Assembly (NCBI RefSeq): GCF_000716545.1
Contig: NZ_JNWZ01000034.1
Coordinates: forward strand, 1-64,000
From: Kitasatospora phosalacinea
Lineage (GTDB): Bacteria; Actinomycetota; Actinomycetes; Streptomycetales; Streptomycetaceae
Direction: 5' to 3'
Length of the DNA: 64,000 nt
A program made the translations under genes and the position numbers. The notes beneath the pieces are model-generated. The model saw nothing but the letters and a program-made list of their open reading frames with translations, had not been told where the DNA came from and did no database searches. Positions 41,211 to 52,152 of this stretch are shown here, piece by piece. Numbering within the stretch: position 1 is the stretch's first letter; every line of letters starts with the position of its first letter.

Positions 41211-42251
41211 GTGGCCAAGGTGACGCGCGACGACGTAGCCCGACTGGCTGGCACCTCGACGGCGGTCGTCAGCTATGTGATCAACAACGGTCCCCGGCCG
41301 GTCGCCCCGGCCACCAGGGAGAAGGTGCTCGCCGCCATCGAGCAGCTCGGGTACCGGCCCAACTCGGTCGCCCAGGCGATGGCCTCCCGGCGCACCAACC
41401 TGATCGGCATGGTCGTCCCCGACGCCCGGCAGCCGTTCTTCGCCGAGATGGCGCACGCCGTGGAACGCGCCGCCTCCGAGCGCGGCAAGCTCGTCCTGAT
41501 CGGCAACTCCGACTACGTGGACGACCGCGAGGTGCACTACGTCCGCGCCTTCCTCGGCATGCGGGTCTCCGGCCTGATCCTGGTCAGCCAGGGCCCCTCG
41601 CAGCGCGCCGCCGAGGAGTTCGCCGCCATGGAGGGCGCCAAGGTGGTGCTGCTGCACCGCCGCCCCGAGGCGATCGACGACGTCGCCGTGGTCACCGACG
41701 ACATCGGCGGCTCCGAGCTGATCGTCCGCCACCTGCTGGAGGTGCACGGTCACCCGTACGTGGCCTGCTTCGGCGGCCCGGTGGAGTCCCCCGCCCCCGG
41801 CGACCCGGTCATCGACCACGTGGCCGGCTGGGAGCTCGCGATGACCGCGCACGGCCTGCCCACCGAACCGCACCTGATCGACGCGCCGTTCCACCGCTAC
41901 GGCGCCTACCAGGTCGCGCTGGAGCTGCTCGGCTCCGACCGGCGGCCGCCCGCGGTCTTCTGCTCCACCGACGACCAGGCGATCGGCGTGCTCCGGGCCG
42001 CCCAGGAACTCGGCCTGCGCGTCCCCGAGGACCTCGCGGTGGTCGGCTTCGACGACATCCCCGAGGCCGCCTTCGCCTCCCCGCCGCTGACCACCGTCGC
42101 CTCCGACCGGGACGCGATGGCCCGGGCCGCCGTCGACCTGGTCCTCGACGACTCGCTGATGGTGCCCGGCAGCGACACCGAACGCGTCCGCAAGTTCCCG
42201 TCCCGGCTGGTCGTGCGGCGCTCCTGCGGCTGCGGCGGCCACCCGGCCTGA
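41211..42251 (+). CDS. LacI-family transcriptional regulator
   Basis: A 346-residue regulator with the LacI helix-turn-helix and hinge at the N-terminus ([24 protein letters not shown], about 4-27; [18 protein letters not shown] hinge) and a periplasmic-binding-like effector domain (65-335, [66 protein letters not shown]). The C-terminus ends in a cysteine cluster (SCGCGGHPA). The GTG start begins AKVTRDD. No sugar genes are adjacent, so the target is not evident; the next gene downstream encodes a protease. Confidence 0.9.
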   Translation: MAKVTRDDVARLAGTSTAVVSYVINNGPRPVAPATREKVLAAIEQLGYRPNSVAQAMASRRTNLIGMVVPDARQPFFAEMAHAVERAASERGKLVLIGNSDYVDDREVHYVRAFLGMRVSGLILVSQGPSQRAAEEFAAMEGAKVVLLHRRPEAIDDVAVVTDDIGGSELIVRHLLEVHGHPYVACFGGPVESPAPGDPVIDHVAGWELAMTAHGLPTEPHLIDAPFHRYGAYQVALELLGSDRRPPAVFCSTDDQAIGVLRAAQELGLRVPEDLAVVGFDDIPEAAFASPPLTTVASDRDAMARAAVDLVLDDSLMVPGSDTERVRKFPSRLVVRRSCGCGGHPA

Positions 42252-42298
42252 CCTGCGCGTCCGCTGTCGGCCCGATCACCGGCCTGACCAGGCTTTAT

Positions 42299-42318
42299 GA
42301 GAAGCTGACGCGCTTCTC
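42299..42318. promoter_or_regulatory. Inverted repeat before the HtrA-like protease gene
   Basis: GAGAAGC (42299-42305) and GCTTCTC (42312-42318) are perfect 7-bp arms around a 6-bp spacer, 48 bases after the LacI-regulator stop and about 60 bases before the protease start. It may be a binding site for the adjacent LacI protein or response regulator, or a weak terminator. Confidence 0.45.
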
Positions 42319-42336
42319 GGGGAACCTGTACCACGC

Positions 42337-42358
42337 TCTCATCCGGTCTTCATGAAAC
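42337..42358 (+). promoter_or_regulatory. Direct repeat with 11-bp period before the protease gene
   Basis: TCTCATCCGGT and CTTCATGAAAC (42337-42347, 42348-42358) carry TCAT at exactly 11-bp spacing, as in sites of OmpR-type regulators such as PhoP. It lies just before the protease start, and an OmpR-type regulator is encoded downstream. Only the TCAT core repeats well. Confidence 0.35.
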
Positions 42359-42376
42359 GGGCGGAGCTTGGTCGTC

Positions 42377-43576
<1,200 letters not shown>

Positions 43577-43686
43577 CTTCCCCCGGCGACCCCCGCCGAC
43601 AACCCTCCCGATCCGTCCCACCCGATCCGCCCCGACCGGCGGACAATGGCCAGGACCGCACCGGACTCAGAAAGGGCCCCGCGCCG

Positions 43687-44460
43687 ATGACTCCCCCCGC
43701 CGACGACCGCGCTCCCGCCGAGGCCCCGGGCGGCGGCGCCCGCGTCCTCGTGGTCGACGACGAGCCCGCGCTGCGCGACGCGCTGGAATCCAGCCTCGCC
43801 TTCGAGGGCTACCAGGTCACCACCGCCACCGACGGCTACGAGGCCCTGGCCGCCGTCGAACGCGACCGCCCCGACCTGGTGCTGCTGGACGTCATGATGC
43901 CCCGGATGGACGGCCTCACCGCCGTCCGCCGGATGCGCTCGCGCGGCGACACCGTGCCCGTCCTGATGCTCACCGCCCGCGACGCCGTCGGCGACCGCGT
44001 CACCGGCCTCGACGTCGGCGCCGACGACTACCTGGCCAAGCCCTTCGAACTCGACGAACTCCTGGCCCGGGTCCGCGCCCTGCTGCGCCGCAACGCGCTC
44101 GCCGCGGAGGCCGCCGCCCGCACCGCCGCCGACGAGGACGGCGGCGAGGTGCTCGCCTTCGCCGACCTGCGGATGAACACCGCCACCCGCGAGGTCACCC
44201 GCGGCGGCACCCCCATCGAGCTCACCCGCACCGAGTTCATGCTGCTGGAGATGTTCCTCTCCCACCCGCGCCAGGTCCTCACCCGCGAGCAGATCCTCAA
44301 GGCCGTCTGGGGCTTCGACTTCGAGCCCTCCTCCAACTCCCTCGACGTCTACGTGATGTACCTGCGCCGCAAGACCGAGCAGCACGGCATGCCCCGCATC
44401 ATCCAGACCGTCCGCGGCGTCGGCTACGCGTTGCGCGCCGCGACCGGCGCCGCGGCGTGA
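43687..44460 (+). CDS. OmpR-family response regulator (MprA-like)
   Basis: A 257-residue regulator. The receiver domain (about 19-135) has [14 protein letters not shown], the phospho-acceptor in [24 protein letters not shown] and the lysine in YLAKPF. The winged-helix domain (about 160-250) has [42 protein letters not shown] and [12 protein letters not shown]. The stop overlaps the kinase start by four bases. The upstream protease gene is the probable target, since relatives (MprA, CseB) control envelope-stress proteases. The ATG at 43687 follows GAAAGGG by about twelve bases. Confidence 0.92.
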   Translation: MTPPADDRAPAEAPGGGARVLVVDDEPALRDALESSLAFEGYQVTTATDGYEALAAVERDRPDLVLLDVMMPRMDGLTAVRRMRSRGDTVPVLMLTARDAVGDRVTGLDVGADDYLAKPFELDELLARVRALLRRNALAAEAAARTAADEDGGEVLAFADLRMNTATREVTRGGTPIELTRTEFMLLEMFLSHPRQVLTREQILKAVWGFDFEPSSNSLDVYVMYLRRKTEQHGMPRIIQTVRGVGYALRAATGAAA

Positions 44461-45911
44461 AGCCGGTCGGCCGGCTCACGGGGTGGTTCCGCAGCAGGTC
44501 GCTGCGGAGCAGGCTGGCCATGCTCACGGCTGCCGCGGTGGCGGTGGCGATCGCGGTCGCGGCGGCGGCGTGCTGGTTCCTGGTCCGCGACACGCTCTAC
44601 CAGCAGGCGCGCACCAAACTGGAGGACGCTCCCCGGCCGGGCCCGGGCCGCGACATCGGGCTCCCGTTCTGCGGGGACAGTGCCGAGGAGGCGCTGGCCG
44701 GCGTGCCTCCCACCAACGACAAGTTCCACCAGAACGAGTGGGACATCCAGGTGCTCGTCGCCAACGGCAAGGTGTGCTTCCCGCTCGGCTCCACCAAGGC
44801 GATCGACACCGTCGCCTCCGACCTCGCCCACGGCGACTCGTCCCGCCCCACCTACCGGGAGGGCCAGTACGCCGACGGCGAGCCCGCCATGATCCGGGTG
44901 CTGCCCGTCTCGGTGGCCAACACCTCGGTGGGCAACACCAAGGCGGTCATGCTGACCGCCACCTCGCTCAAGAACGTCCAGGACTCGCTGAACAGCCTCG
45001 CCCTGCTGATGGTCGGCGTCGCCGGTCTCGGCGTGATCGGCGCGGGCGTCACCGGCCGGCTGATCGCCCGGTCCGCGCTCAAGCCCGTCGACCGGCTCAC
45101 CGACGTGGTCGAGCACATCGCCCGGACCGAGGAGGTCGGCACCACCATCCCGGTCAACGGGCAGGACGAGATCGCCCGGCTGTCCACCTCGTTCAACTCG
45201 ATGTCGACCGCGCTGGCCAACTCCCGGGAGCGGCAGACCAGGCTGATCGCCGACGCGGGCCACGAGCTGCGCACCCCGCTCACCTCGCTGCGCACCAACG
45301 TGGACCTGCTGATCCGCTCGGACGCGCAGGGGCGGGCGCTGCCGCCGGAGACGCGGGCGCGGATGCTGGGGAACATGAAGGCGCAGATGCAGGAACTGAC
45401 GCTGCTGATCGGGGACCTGCTGCAGCTGTCCCGGCCGGACACGCCGAACCCGGAGGCGGTGCGGACGGTGGTGCCGTTCCACGAGACGGTGGGGCGGGCG
45501 CTGGAGCGGGGCCGGCTGCGCGGGCCGTCGCTGGTCTTCGACGCGGACGTGCGGCCCTGGTACGTGCACGGGGACCCGGCGGCGCTGGAGCGGGCGGTGA
45601 TCAACCTGCTGGACAACGCGGTGAAGTACTCGCCGCCCGCCGGGACGATCGAAGTGCGGCTGCAGGGCGGCCGGTTGACGGTGCGCGACCACGGCCCGGG
45701 CATCCCCGCCGACGAACTGCCGTACGTCTTCGACCGGTTCTGGCGTTCGCCGTCCTCGCGGCAGCTGCCCGGTTCGGGCCTGGGCCTGTCGATCGTGGCG
45801 CAGACCGTGCAGGACGCCGGCGGGCAGGTCTCGCTGGGCCCGGCCCCGGACGGCGGGCCGGGGACGCAGGCGGTGATCGTGCTGCCGGGGCAGCCGGACG
45901 AGCCGCGCTGA
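44457..45911 (+). CDS. Sensor histidine kinase (MprB-like) of the adjacent response regulator
   Basis: A 484-residue membrane kinase. Two transmembrane helices (about 23-45 and 178-202) enclose an extracellular sensor domain of about 130 residues with two cysteines (PFCGDS and KVCFPLG) that may form a disulfide. A HAMP domain follows (about 203-255), then the phospho-acceptor in [14 protein letters not shown], and the ATPase domain with N box [14 protein letters not shown]1 DHGPGIP, F box FDRFWR and G2 GSGLGLSIV. The GTG start overlaps the regulator stop as GTGA. The sensed signal is unknown; envelope stress is inferred from context. Confidence 0.93.
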   Translation: MKPVGRLTGWFRSRSLRSRLAMLTAAAVAVAIAVAAAACWFLVRDTLYQQARTKLEDAPRPGPGRDIGLPFCGDSAEEALAGVPPTNDKFHQNEWDIQVLVANGKVCFPLGSTKAIDTVASDLAHGDSSRPTYREGQYADGEPAMIRVLPVSVANTSVGNTKAVMLTATSLKNVQDSLNSLALLMVGVAGLGVIGAGVTGRLIARSALKPVDRLTDVVEHIARTEEVGTTIPVNGQDEIARLSTSFNSMSTALANSRERQTRLIADAGHELRTPLTSLRTNVDLLIRSDAQGRALPPETRARMLGNMKAQMQELTLLIGDLLQLSRPDTPNPEAVRTVVPFHETVGRALERGRLRGPSLVFDADVRPWYVHGDPAALERAVINLLDNAVKYSPPAGTIEVRLQGGRLTVRDHGPGIPADELPYVFDRFWRSPSSRQLPGSGLGLSIVAQTVQDAGGQVSLGPAPDGGPGTQAVIVLPGQPDEPR

Positions 45912-45921
45912 GCGGAACGCC

Positions 45922-45953
45922 GGAGGGCGGGGCACCCGGGTGCCCCGCCCTCC
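45922..45953. terminator. Bidirectional terminator between kinase and nucleotidase genes
   Basis: Sixteen complementary bases on each side (45922-45937 and 45938-45953) form a continuous stem between convergent stop codons; the physical loop would open a few central bases. Confidence 0.85.
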
Positions 45954-45969
45954 GTCACGTGCCGTGCGG

Positions 45970-47775
45970 TCAGCCGGTCTGGCCGGCCGCGATGACCTTG
46001 ATCCGGTCGGCGGCCGGCGGGGCGAGCGGGGCGCCCGCCGAGCTGTGGCCGGTCAGGTACGCGTTGAACAGGTCGAGGTCGGAGGCGCCGACGAGCTTGT
46101 CGGTGCCGGCCGCGAAGGCCGGGAAGCCGTCGCCGCCGCCGGCCAGGAACTCGTTCGCGGCGACCCGGTAGTCGGCGGCCGGGTCGATCGGCGCGCCGTT
46201 CAGGCGGATCGAGTCGACGACCACCCGGGCCGCGCCGGACTTGGTCAGGTCGAGGGTGTAGTGCAGGTTCGAGGAGACCTGCAGCACCCGCGGGGAGGCC
46301 TCGTTGGAGCCGGAGACCTGCTGCTGCAGGACCTGCACCAGCTGGGCGCCGGTCAGCGTCTTGACCTGCATCATGTTGGTGAACGGCTGGACGGCGAACG
46401 CCTCGCCGTAGGTCACCACGCCGTCGCCCTCGGCGCCACCGGCCTTGTACACCAGGTCGGCGCGGATGCCGCCGGGGTTCATGAACGCCACCTGCGCGCC
46501 GCCCTTGTCGGCGGCCGAGAGGCCGGCCAGCTGGGCGTCGGCGATCACGTCGCCGAGCGGCTTCTCCAGCGCGGTGGAGCCGCGGCCGTTGATGTCGGCG
46601 GTGATGTAGCCGGTGGCCCGGTTGGAGATCGGCGCGGCCAGCTTGCTGTACCGCTCGAGCAGCGCGGTCAGGTCCGGCGCCTTCGGCAGGTCGCGGCGCA
46701 CGACGTGGTTGGCGGCGGTGACCGACGGGCGGACGATGGCGCCGGTGCGCTTGTCCAGCTTGAGGTTGATCTCGGTGTACAGGCGGCCGAAGGAGGCGGC
46801 GCTGGTCACCGAGCGGGGCACGCCGTTCGGGTCCGGGATCGAGCAGGCGTACGAGTTGTGGGTGTGGCCGGTGACGATCGCGCCGACGGCCGGGTCGATC
46901 TTCCTGGCGATGTCCACGATCGGGCCGGAGACGCCCGCGCCGGCCGCGCCGCAGTCGTAGTTGTAGACGTTGCTGGCGGGCAGGCCGCCCTCGTGGATCA
47001 GCGCCACGATCGAGTTGACGCCCTGCCGCTTGAGCTCGGCCGCGTACTTGTTGACGGTGGCGACCTCGTTGCCGAACTTGAGGCCCTGCACGCCGGCGGC
47101 GGTGACGATGTTCGGGGTGCCCTCCAGGGTCACGCCGATGAAGCCGACCTTGACGCCCCGGACGTTCTTCACCCAGTACGGCTTGAGCAGCGTCTTGCCG
47201 GTCTTCTCGCTGGTGACGTTCGCCGCCAGGTAGGGGAAGTCCGCGCCCTCGAAGGTGCGGCCCTCCTCGTAGCAGCCGTCGGTCGGGTGGCAGCCGCCGT
47301 TCTGCATCCGCAGCAGCTCGGCCGAGCCCTCGTCGAACTCGTGGTTGCCCACCGAGGTGACGTCGAGGCCGATCTCGTTCATCGCCTCGATGGTCGGCTC
47401 GTCGTGGAACAGGCCGGAGACCAGCGGGCTGGCGCCGATGATGTCGCCGGCCGCGACGGTCAGGCTGTTGGCGTGGCCCTTGCGGGCGTCGCGCAGCGCG
47501 GTGGCCAGGTACTCGACGCCGCCGGCCGGGGTGGCGACGGTCTTGCCGGTGGCCGGGTCGATCTCGGTGATCGTGCCCGAGGAACCGGCCGGGGGCTCCA
47601 GGTTGCCGTGGAAGTCGTTGATCGCGAGGAGCTGCAGGTCCTCGTACTTGGGCTTGTCGTGGCCCCGGCCGTGGGCCTCGGCGGTGGCCGGCAGGGCCAT
47701 CGTGCCGAAGAGGGCGGCGGCCGCGGCGACCGCGAGGGCGGTCGTGCGGCGGCCGGTGGTAGCGGAATTGGGCAT
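45970..47775 (-). CDS. Secreted 5'-nucleotidase / metallophosphoesterase (UshA type)
   Basis: A 601-residue exported enzyme that releases phosphate from extracellular nucleotides. A signal peptide (ALAVAAAAALFGTMALPATAEA) leads to a calcineurin-like metallophosphatase domain with NDFHGN, GDIIGAS, GNHEFDEG, HEGG and GHTHNS. The C-terminal nucleotidase domain (about 390-560) contains NPGGIRADL and GYGEAF-like YGEAFAVQPF and GGGDGFPAF substrate residues. The ATG at 47775 follows AGGGGAC by about eight bases. A homologous gene in S. coelicolor belongs to the PhoP regulon as I recall, and a PHO-box-like direct repeat lies upstream here. Confidence 0.93.
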   Translation of the reverse strand: MPNSATTGRRTTALAVAAAAALFGTMALPATAEAHGRGHDKPKYEDLQLLAINDFHGNLEPPAGSSGTITEIDPATGKTVATPAGGVEYLATALRDARKGHANSLTVAAGDIIGASPLVSGLFHDEPTIEAMNEIGLDVTSVGNHEFDEGSAELLRMQNGGCHPTDGCYEEGRTFEGADFPYLAANVTSEKTGKTLLKPYWVKNVRGVKVGFIGVTLEGTPNIVTAAGVQGLKFGNEVATVNKYAAELKRQGVNSIVALIHEGGLPASNVYNYDCGAAGAGVSGPIVDIARKIDPAVGAIVTGHTHNSYACSIPDPNGVPRSVTSAASFGRLYTEINLKLDKRTGAIVRPSVTAANHVVRRDLPKAPDLTALLERYSKLAAPISNRATGYITADINGRGSTALEKPLGDVIADAQLAGLSAADKGGAQVAFMNPGGIRADLVYKAGGAEGDGVVTYGEAFAVQPFTNMMQVKTLTGAQLVQVLQQQVSGSNEASPRVLQVSSNLHYTLDLTKSGAARVVVDSIRLNGAPIDPAADYRVAANEFLAGGGDGFPAFAAGTDKLVGASDLDLFNAYLTGHSSAGAPLAPPAADRIKVIAAGQTG

Positions 47776-47853
47776 GGGTGTCCCCTGGACCGTCGGGGCC
47801 GCGGCGGCGCGGCCTGGCGTTGTCAGGGTGCAGCCTAGGGTCAACGCGCGTAG

Positions 47854-47875
47854 CTGTCAGGAACCTGCGAGTAAC
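47854..47875 (-). promoter_or_regulatory. PHO-box-like direct repeat upstream of the nucleotidase gene
   Basis: On the minus strand, GTTACTCGCAG and GTTCCTGACAG (47865-47875 and 47854-47864) are two adjacent 11-bp units sharing GTT, C and CAG. They resemble the PhoP direct-repeat units (GTTCACC type), but less closely than the pstS site. TAGGCT follows downstream as a possible -10. Confidence 0.45.
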
Positions 47876-47919
47876 GAGCTGGTATCCGCAACCTGACGAG
47901 CACCCGTCGCGACGGCCCG

Positions 47920-49266
47920 TCAGATCCTCGGGTGCGCCGCCAGCTGCTGGTCCGCCCGGTCCCGCTCGGCCACCGTGTCCTCGGTCATCGCCCGGTCGGT
48001 GTAGACCAGCGGCCGCTCCGCCTCGGTGATGATGTGCTTCACCACCTGCACGTTGCCGTTGACGTCCCACACCGCGATGCCCGGCGACAGCGTCGGGATG
48101 ATCTCCACCGCCCAGCGCGGCAGGCCCAGCACCCGACCGGTGGCCCTCGCCTCCTCCGCCTTCTGCATGTAGATCGTCCGGGTCGAGGCCATCTTCAGGA
48201 TCGCCGACGCCTCCTTCGCCGCCGCCCCGTCCACCACGTCCGACAGGTGGTGGACCACCGCGACGAAGGACAGGCCCAGCCGGCGGCCGAACTTCAGCAG
48301 CCGCTGGAACAGCTGCGCCACGAACGGGCTGTTGATGATGTGCCAGGCCTCTTCCACCAGGAAGATCCGCTTCACCCGGTCCGGCCGCAGCCAGGTGTGC
48401 TCCAGCCACACGCCGACGATCGCCATCAGGATCGGCATCGCGATCGAGTTCCGGTCGATGTGCGACAGGTCGAAGACGATCAGCGGCGCGTCCAGGTCGA
48501 TGCCCGCCGAGGTCGGGCCGTCGAACATGCCCCGCAGGTCGCCGTCGACCAGCCGGTCCAGCACCAGCGCCACGTCCAGGCCCCAGGACTGCACCTCGCC
48601 GACCTCCACGCCCAGCGACTCCACCGCCGACAGGTCGGGGCTGCGCAGCGTGTCGATGATGTCGTTCAGCACCGGCTGGCGGTCCTTCACCGTCGCGTGC
48701 ACGTACGCGTGCGCGGCCTTCAGCGCGAAGCCGGCCCGCTCCTCCAGGCCGCGCCCCATCGCCACCTCGATGATGGTGCGCAGCAGCGACAGCTGGCCGG
48801 TGGTGGTGATCGCCGGGTCCAGCGGGTTCAGCTTCACCCCGCCGTCCAGGGCCGCCATCGGGTCCAGCCGGACGGACTTTATGCCCAGCGCGTTGGCGAT
48901 CAGGTTCCACTCGCCGACGCCGTCCTCGCCCTGCGCGTCCAGCACCACCACCTGGCGGTCGCGGAACCTCAACTGCCGCAGCACGTACGTCTTCTCCAGC
49001 GCCGACTTGCCGTTGCCGGACTCCCCCAGCACCAGCCAGTGCGGGGCCGGCAGCTGCTGGCCGTACAGCTGGAACGGGTCGTAGACGTAGCCCTTGCCGC
49101 TGTACACCTCGCGGCCGATGATCACCCCGGAGTCGCCCAGGCCGGGCGCCGCGGTCGGCAGGTACACCGCCTGCGCCTGGCCGCTGGAGGTGCGCACCGG
49201 CAGCCGGGTGGTCTCCACCCGGCCGAACAGGGTGCTGGTGAAGGAATCGGTGAGCTTACCGAGCAT
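47920..49266 (-). CDS. VirB4/TraC-type ATPase of a type IV secretion-like system
   Basis: A 448-residue ATPase like the C-terminal motor of VirB4: Walker A GESGNGKS (about 79-86), VVVLDAQGEDGVGEWNLIANALG, and Walker B RIFLVEEAWHI (about 299-309) followed by FVAVVHHLSDV. VirB4 proteins energise substrate or pilin movement. At half normal length it lacks the N-terminal domain, which the preceding gene may supply. The ATG at 49266 follows GGAGG by seven bases and 17 bases after the preceding stop. It is the last gene of a five-gene minus-strand run. No coupling ATPase (VirD4) is in the window. Confidence 0.83.
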   Translation of the reverse strand: MLGKLTDSFTSTLFGRVETTRLPVRTSSGQAQAVYLPTAAPGLGDSGVIIGREVYSGKGYVYDPFQLYGQQLPAPHWLVLGESGNGKSALEKTYVLRQLRFRDRQVVVLDAQGEDGVGEWNLIANALGIKSVRLDPMAALDGGVKLNPLDPAITTTGQLSLLRTIIEVAMGRGLEERAGFALKAAHAYVHATVKDRQPVLNDIIDTLRSPDLSAVESLGVEVGEVQSWGLDVALVLDRLVDGDLRGMFDGPTSAGIDLDAPLIVFDLSHIDRNSIAMPILMAIVGVWLEHTWLRPDRVKRIFLVEEAWHIINSPFVAQLFQRLLKFGRRLGLSFVAVVHHLSDVVDGAAAKEASAILKMASTRTIYMQKAEEARATGRVLGLPRWAVEIIPTLSPGIAVWDVNGNVQVVKHIITEAERPLVYTDRAMTEDTVAERDRADQQLAAHPRI

Positions 49267-49283
49267 CGACGGGCCTCCGGGGG

Positions 49284-50867
49284 TCAGCGGCGGATGCCGG
49301 TGGCGAACGGCAGGGTGTTGGCGAACGCCCGGTGGTGCTCGCGGTCGCACCACTCCAGCTTCAGGTAGCTCTTGCCGGCGGACGCCCGGATGGTGCGCTT
49401 GTCCCGGGCCAGCGCCTCGGGGCTGCGCGAGGACACCGTCAGGTACCCCACCAGGTTCACCCCGGCCGCGCCGGACGCCAGGTCGTCGCCGCGCTGGTCC
49501 ACCCGTCCGGTGTGCGCCAGGTCGCGCGGGTCCACCGTGCGGTTCATCTTCGCCGCCCGGCTGGCCTCCGCCTCGTCGTTGGTCTTCTCGGTCAGCATCC
49601 GCTCGATCGCCACGTCGGTCGGCTCCAGGTCCATGGTCACCGCGACCGTCCGGATCACGTCCGGCGTGTGCACCAGCAGCGGCGCCAGGAAGTTCACCCC
49701 GACCGGCGTCAGCGGCCACTCCTTGATCCACGCGGTGGCGTGGCACCACGGCTCCCGGGTCGCCGCCTCGCGGGTCTTCGCCTGCAGGTACTGCGGGTGG
49801 GTGGCGTCCAGCTCGGCCGGCCAGGCGTTGCGCCGGCTCATCGCCTGGATGTGGTCGATCGGGTGGTCCGGGTCGTACATCGAGTGGATCAGCGACGCCA
49901 GCCTGGCCTGCCCGAGCGGCTGCCGCACCCGGATGTCCGCCTCCGCCAACCGCGCGCAGATGTCGGTCAGTTCACGCGCCATCACGGTCGCCAGACCGTC
50001 GTCGTCGCGGGCCCGCTTCTCGCCCCGCCCGTACGCGGTGCGGCCCATCGCGTGCGCCTCGGCCGCCAGGTCCCGGGTGTAGTGCATGCACGCCACCAGG
50101 TACGCCCGGTGCTGCTCCGAGGAGGTAGACACCATCGACTGCAACTGGTCGTAGCTCTCCTGCAGCCAGCGCGGCGCCGTGTGGTCGCCGCGCCGCTCCA
50201 CGTCCTTGGCGTGCGCGTCCGGGTCGGCCGGCAGGGTGCGGGCCAGGATCTGCAGCCTGGTCACGAAGCCGTCGCCGTTGGCCACGTGCTTGAGCAGCGT
50301 CCCGAACCGGTCGACCAGCGCCTCCTGGTCCTCCGAGTCGCGCAGGCCCACGCCCGGGCCCTCGATCTCGATCGCCGCCGTCACCGTCCGGCGCTCCAGG
50401 TGCATCAGCACCGCGACCTCGTCCGGCCCGAACGGCGCGGTGAGCCAGCGCAGCCGCCCCACCCCCGGCGGCGGGCCGACCTCCACCTCGCGCCCGTCCA
50501 GCCGCGTCCCCGCCTCGTGCACGTCCGGCTTCCACACCGCGCGGCCGCTGCGGATCGTCCGCCGGAACGTCCGGTTGATCTCCACCCACTTGTAGAACGT
50601 CCGCCGCCGGTACGGCACGTACACCGCCATGATCGCCAGCAGCGGGAAGCCCACCAGGCCCGCGATCCGCAGCGGCAACAGGCTCGGGATCAGCCCCCAC
50701 ACCATGCCCAGGCCGGCGCCGGCGATGATCAGCACGATCTCGCCGTTCTCCCGGTTGCGCCCGATCGGCGCGTTCGGCCGCGCCTTGCCGATCAGGTAGC
50801 TGCGGCGCTGATGGGCGTACGGCTGGGCGTACTGGCTGCCGTACTGGCCGAGCTGTTCGCTGCTCAT
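49284..50867 (-). CDS. SCO6880-like / PrgI-VirB4 N-terminal-like membrane protein
   Basis: A 527-residue protein of the actinobacterial SCO6880 group in conjugation-type clusters. A Gln/Tyr-rich N-terminus leads to two transmembrane helices (about 44-62 and 65-85), as in PrgI/VirB3. The long soluble part (GVGRLRWLTAPFGPDEVAVLM, LEPTDVAIERMLTEKTNDEAE, VNLVGYLTVSSRSPEALARDKRTIRASA) resembles the N-terminal half of VirB4. There is no Walker A. Together with the next gene it would reconstitute VirB3-VirB4. It lies 7 bases after the TrbL-like stop. This assignment rests on pattern, not alignment. Confidence 0.72.
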   Translation of the reverse strand: MSSEQLGQYGSQYAQPYAHQRRSYLIGKARPNAPIGRNRENGEIVLIIAGAGLGMVWGLIPSLLPLRIAGLVGFPLLAIMAVYVPYRRRTFYKWVEINRTFRRTIRSGRAVWKPDVHEAGTRLDGREVEVGPPPGVGRLRWLTAPFGPDEVAVLMHLERRTVTAAIEIEGPGVGLRDSEDQEALVDRFGTLLKHVANGDGFVTRLQILARTLPADPDAHAKDVERRGDHTAPRWLQESYDQLQSMVSTSSEQHRAYLVACMHYTRDLAAEAHAMGRTAYGRGEKRARDDDGLATVMARELTDICARLAEADIRVRQPLGQARLASLIHSMYDPDHPIDHIQAMSRRNAWPAELDATHPQYLQAKTREAATREPWCHATAWIKEWPLTPVGVNFLAPLLVHTPDVIRTVAVTMDLEPTDVAIERMLTEKTNDEAEASRAAKMNRTVDPRDLAHTGRVDQRGDDLASGAAGVNLVGYLTVSSRSPEALARDKRTIRASAGKSYLKLEWCDREHHRAFANTLPFATGIRR

Positions 50868-50874
50868 CTGACCG

Positions 50875-52152
50875 TCACCCTCCCTTCGGGTTGTTGACCG
50901 GAGCCTGGACCTGGGCCTGCGCGGGCGGCGCCGCGGGGCGTGGCGGGTTGGCCGGCCGGGAGGCGTGCGCCGCGATGCCCGCGCCCGCCCCGCCGCCGCC
51001 AGCCGGGGCGCCGCCGCCCCCGCCCTCCGCGCCGCCGCGCGAACCGTGCGTCGAGATGCCCTGCTTCACGAAGTTCGCCGGGCCGTTGATCATCGCGCTG
51101 CCGGCCTGCATCGCGCTCGACCTGGCCCGCCGCATCGCCATCAACTCGTCGCCGAAGCCCGGCACGAACCGGTACACCGCCGCGCTCGCGAAGATCGACA
51201 GGAACAGGATCGCCAGCCCCGCCAGCACCCGCCCGAAGTCGTCGTCCGCCCCCGAGCCGGTCGCCACCGCGCCCGCCAGCCCCAAGATGATCACCACGAT
51301 CGGCTTCGCCAGGTCCACCGCCAGCATCATCGCGGCCCACCGGCGGACGTGCTTCCACATCTGCTTGTCCACCAGCCCCGCGTACACCGCCGTCCCCAGC
51401 AGCGCGCCCACGTACAGCATCGCCGCCCGGATCACCAGCTCCACCCACAGCACCGCCGCGGCCAGCACCGCCACCAGTGACACCAGGATCAGGATCAGCG
51501 GGCCGCCGCCCATGCTCCCCTTCTCCAGGGTGTCCGCGAACCCGCCCAGGTACGTGCCGGTGTCCGACTTCGTCCCCGACGCGATCGCCTCGGTCAGCCC
51601 GTCGGTGACCGTCACCACCGTGTACAGGATCAGCGGCGTGAACGCCGAGGCGATCACCGTCAGCCACAGGTACCCGACCGCCTCGCCGAACGCCTGCCCC
51701 AGCGCCGCCCCGCGCACCGCGCGCTTGGTCACCGCCAGCAGCCACAGCACCAGCGTGATCACCGTCGAGACCGCGAACACCACCGCGTACTGCTGCAGAA
51801 ACGCCGCGTTCGTGAAGTCGACCTTCGTCGTCCCGTCGATCGCCCCCGACAGCTGCCGCACCACCCACGCCGCCGCCTGCGCGCACCCCTTCGCCAGCGA
51901 CCCCAGCGGATCGGTGACCCCGGACACCGCGTCCGTCCCGGGGATCACGGTGGCACCGGAGGGGGCGCACTGGCTACCCGCCCCGGGCAGCGGCACGTTC
52001 TGCGCGGCGCAGGTGGGGGAAGGGCTCGGCGACGGGTCCGCCGCCACCCGCTGCGCGACCACCAGCGCGGTGAGCTGGAACACGCTCATCGCGGCGCCGA
52101 GCGTTCCGGCGCGGCGCAGGAAGCGGAGTCTGGGCGACCCGTCAGCGGGCAT
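50875..52152 (-). CDS. VirB6/TrbL-like polytopic membrane protein
   Basis: A 425-residue protein with an N-terminal signal helix (AGTLGAAMSVFQLTALVVA), an extracytoplasmic Cys-containing loop, and six or so membrane helices in the middle (VVFAVSTVITLVLWLLA, VGYLWLTVIASAFTPLILYTVV, LILILVSLVAVLAAAVLWVELVI region, IVVIILGLAGAV, LAGLAILFLSIFASAAVY). The tail is long, Gly/Ala/Pro-rich and cytoplasmic. VirB6/TrbL proteins form the inner-membrane channel of type IV secretion systems. The ATG at 52152 follows GGAGGG by seven bases and overlaps the upstream gene by eleven, so translation is coupled. Confidence 0.77.
   Translation of the reverse strand: MPADGSPRLRFLRRAGTLGAAMSVFQLTALVVAQRVAADPSPSPSPTCAAQNVPLPGAGSQCAPSGATVIPGTDAVSGVTDPLGSLAKGCAQAAAWVVRQLSGAIDGTTKVDFTNAAFLQQYAVVFAVSTVITLVLWLLAVTKRAVRGAALGQAFGEAVGYLWLTVIASAFTPLILYTVVTVTDGLTEAIASGTKSDTGTYLGGFADTLEKGSMGGGPLILILVSLVAVLAAAVLWVELVIRAAMLYVGALLGTAVYAGLVDKQMWKHVRRWAAMMLAVDLAKPIVVIILGLAGAVATGSGADDDFGRVLAGLAILFLSIFASAAVYRFVPGFGDELMAMRRARSSAMQAGSAMINGPANFVKQGISTHGSRGGAEGGGGGAPAGGGGAGAGIAAHASRPANPPRPAAPPAQAQVQAPVNNPKGG

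Noticed and set aside
44852..48910. 1352-codon minus-strand frame across kinase, nucleotidase and VirB4 genes
   Set aside because: It is antisense to the histidine kinase and out of frame with both minus-strand genes; composition is shadow-like.
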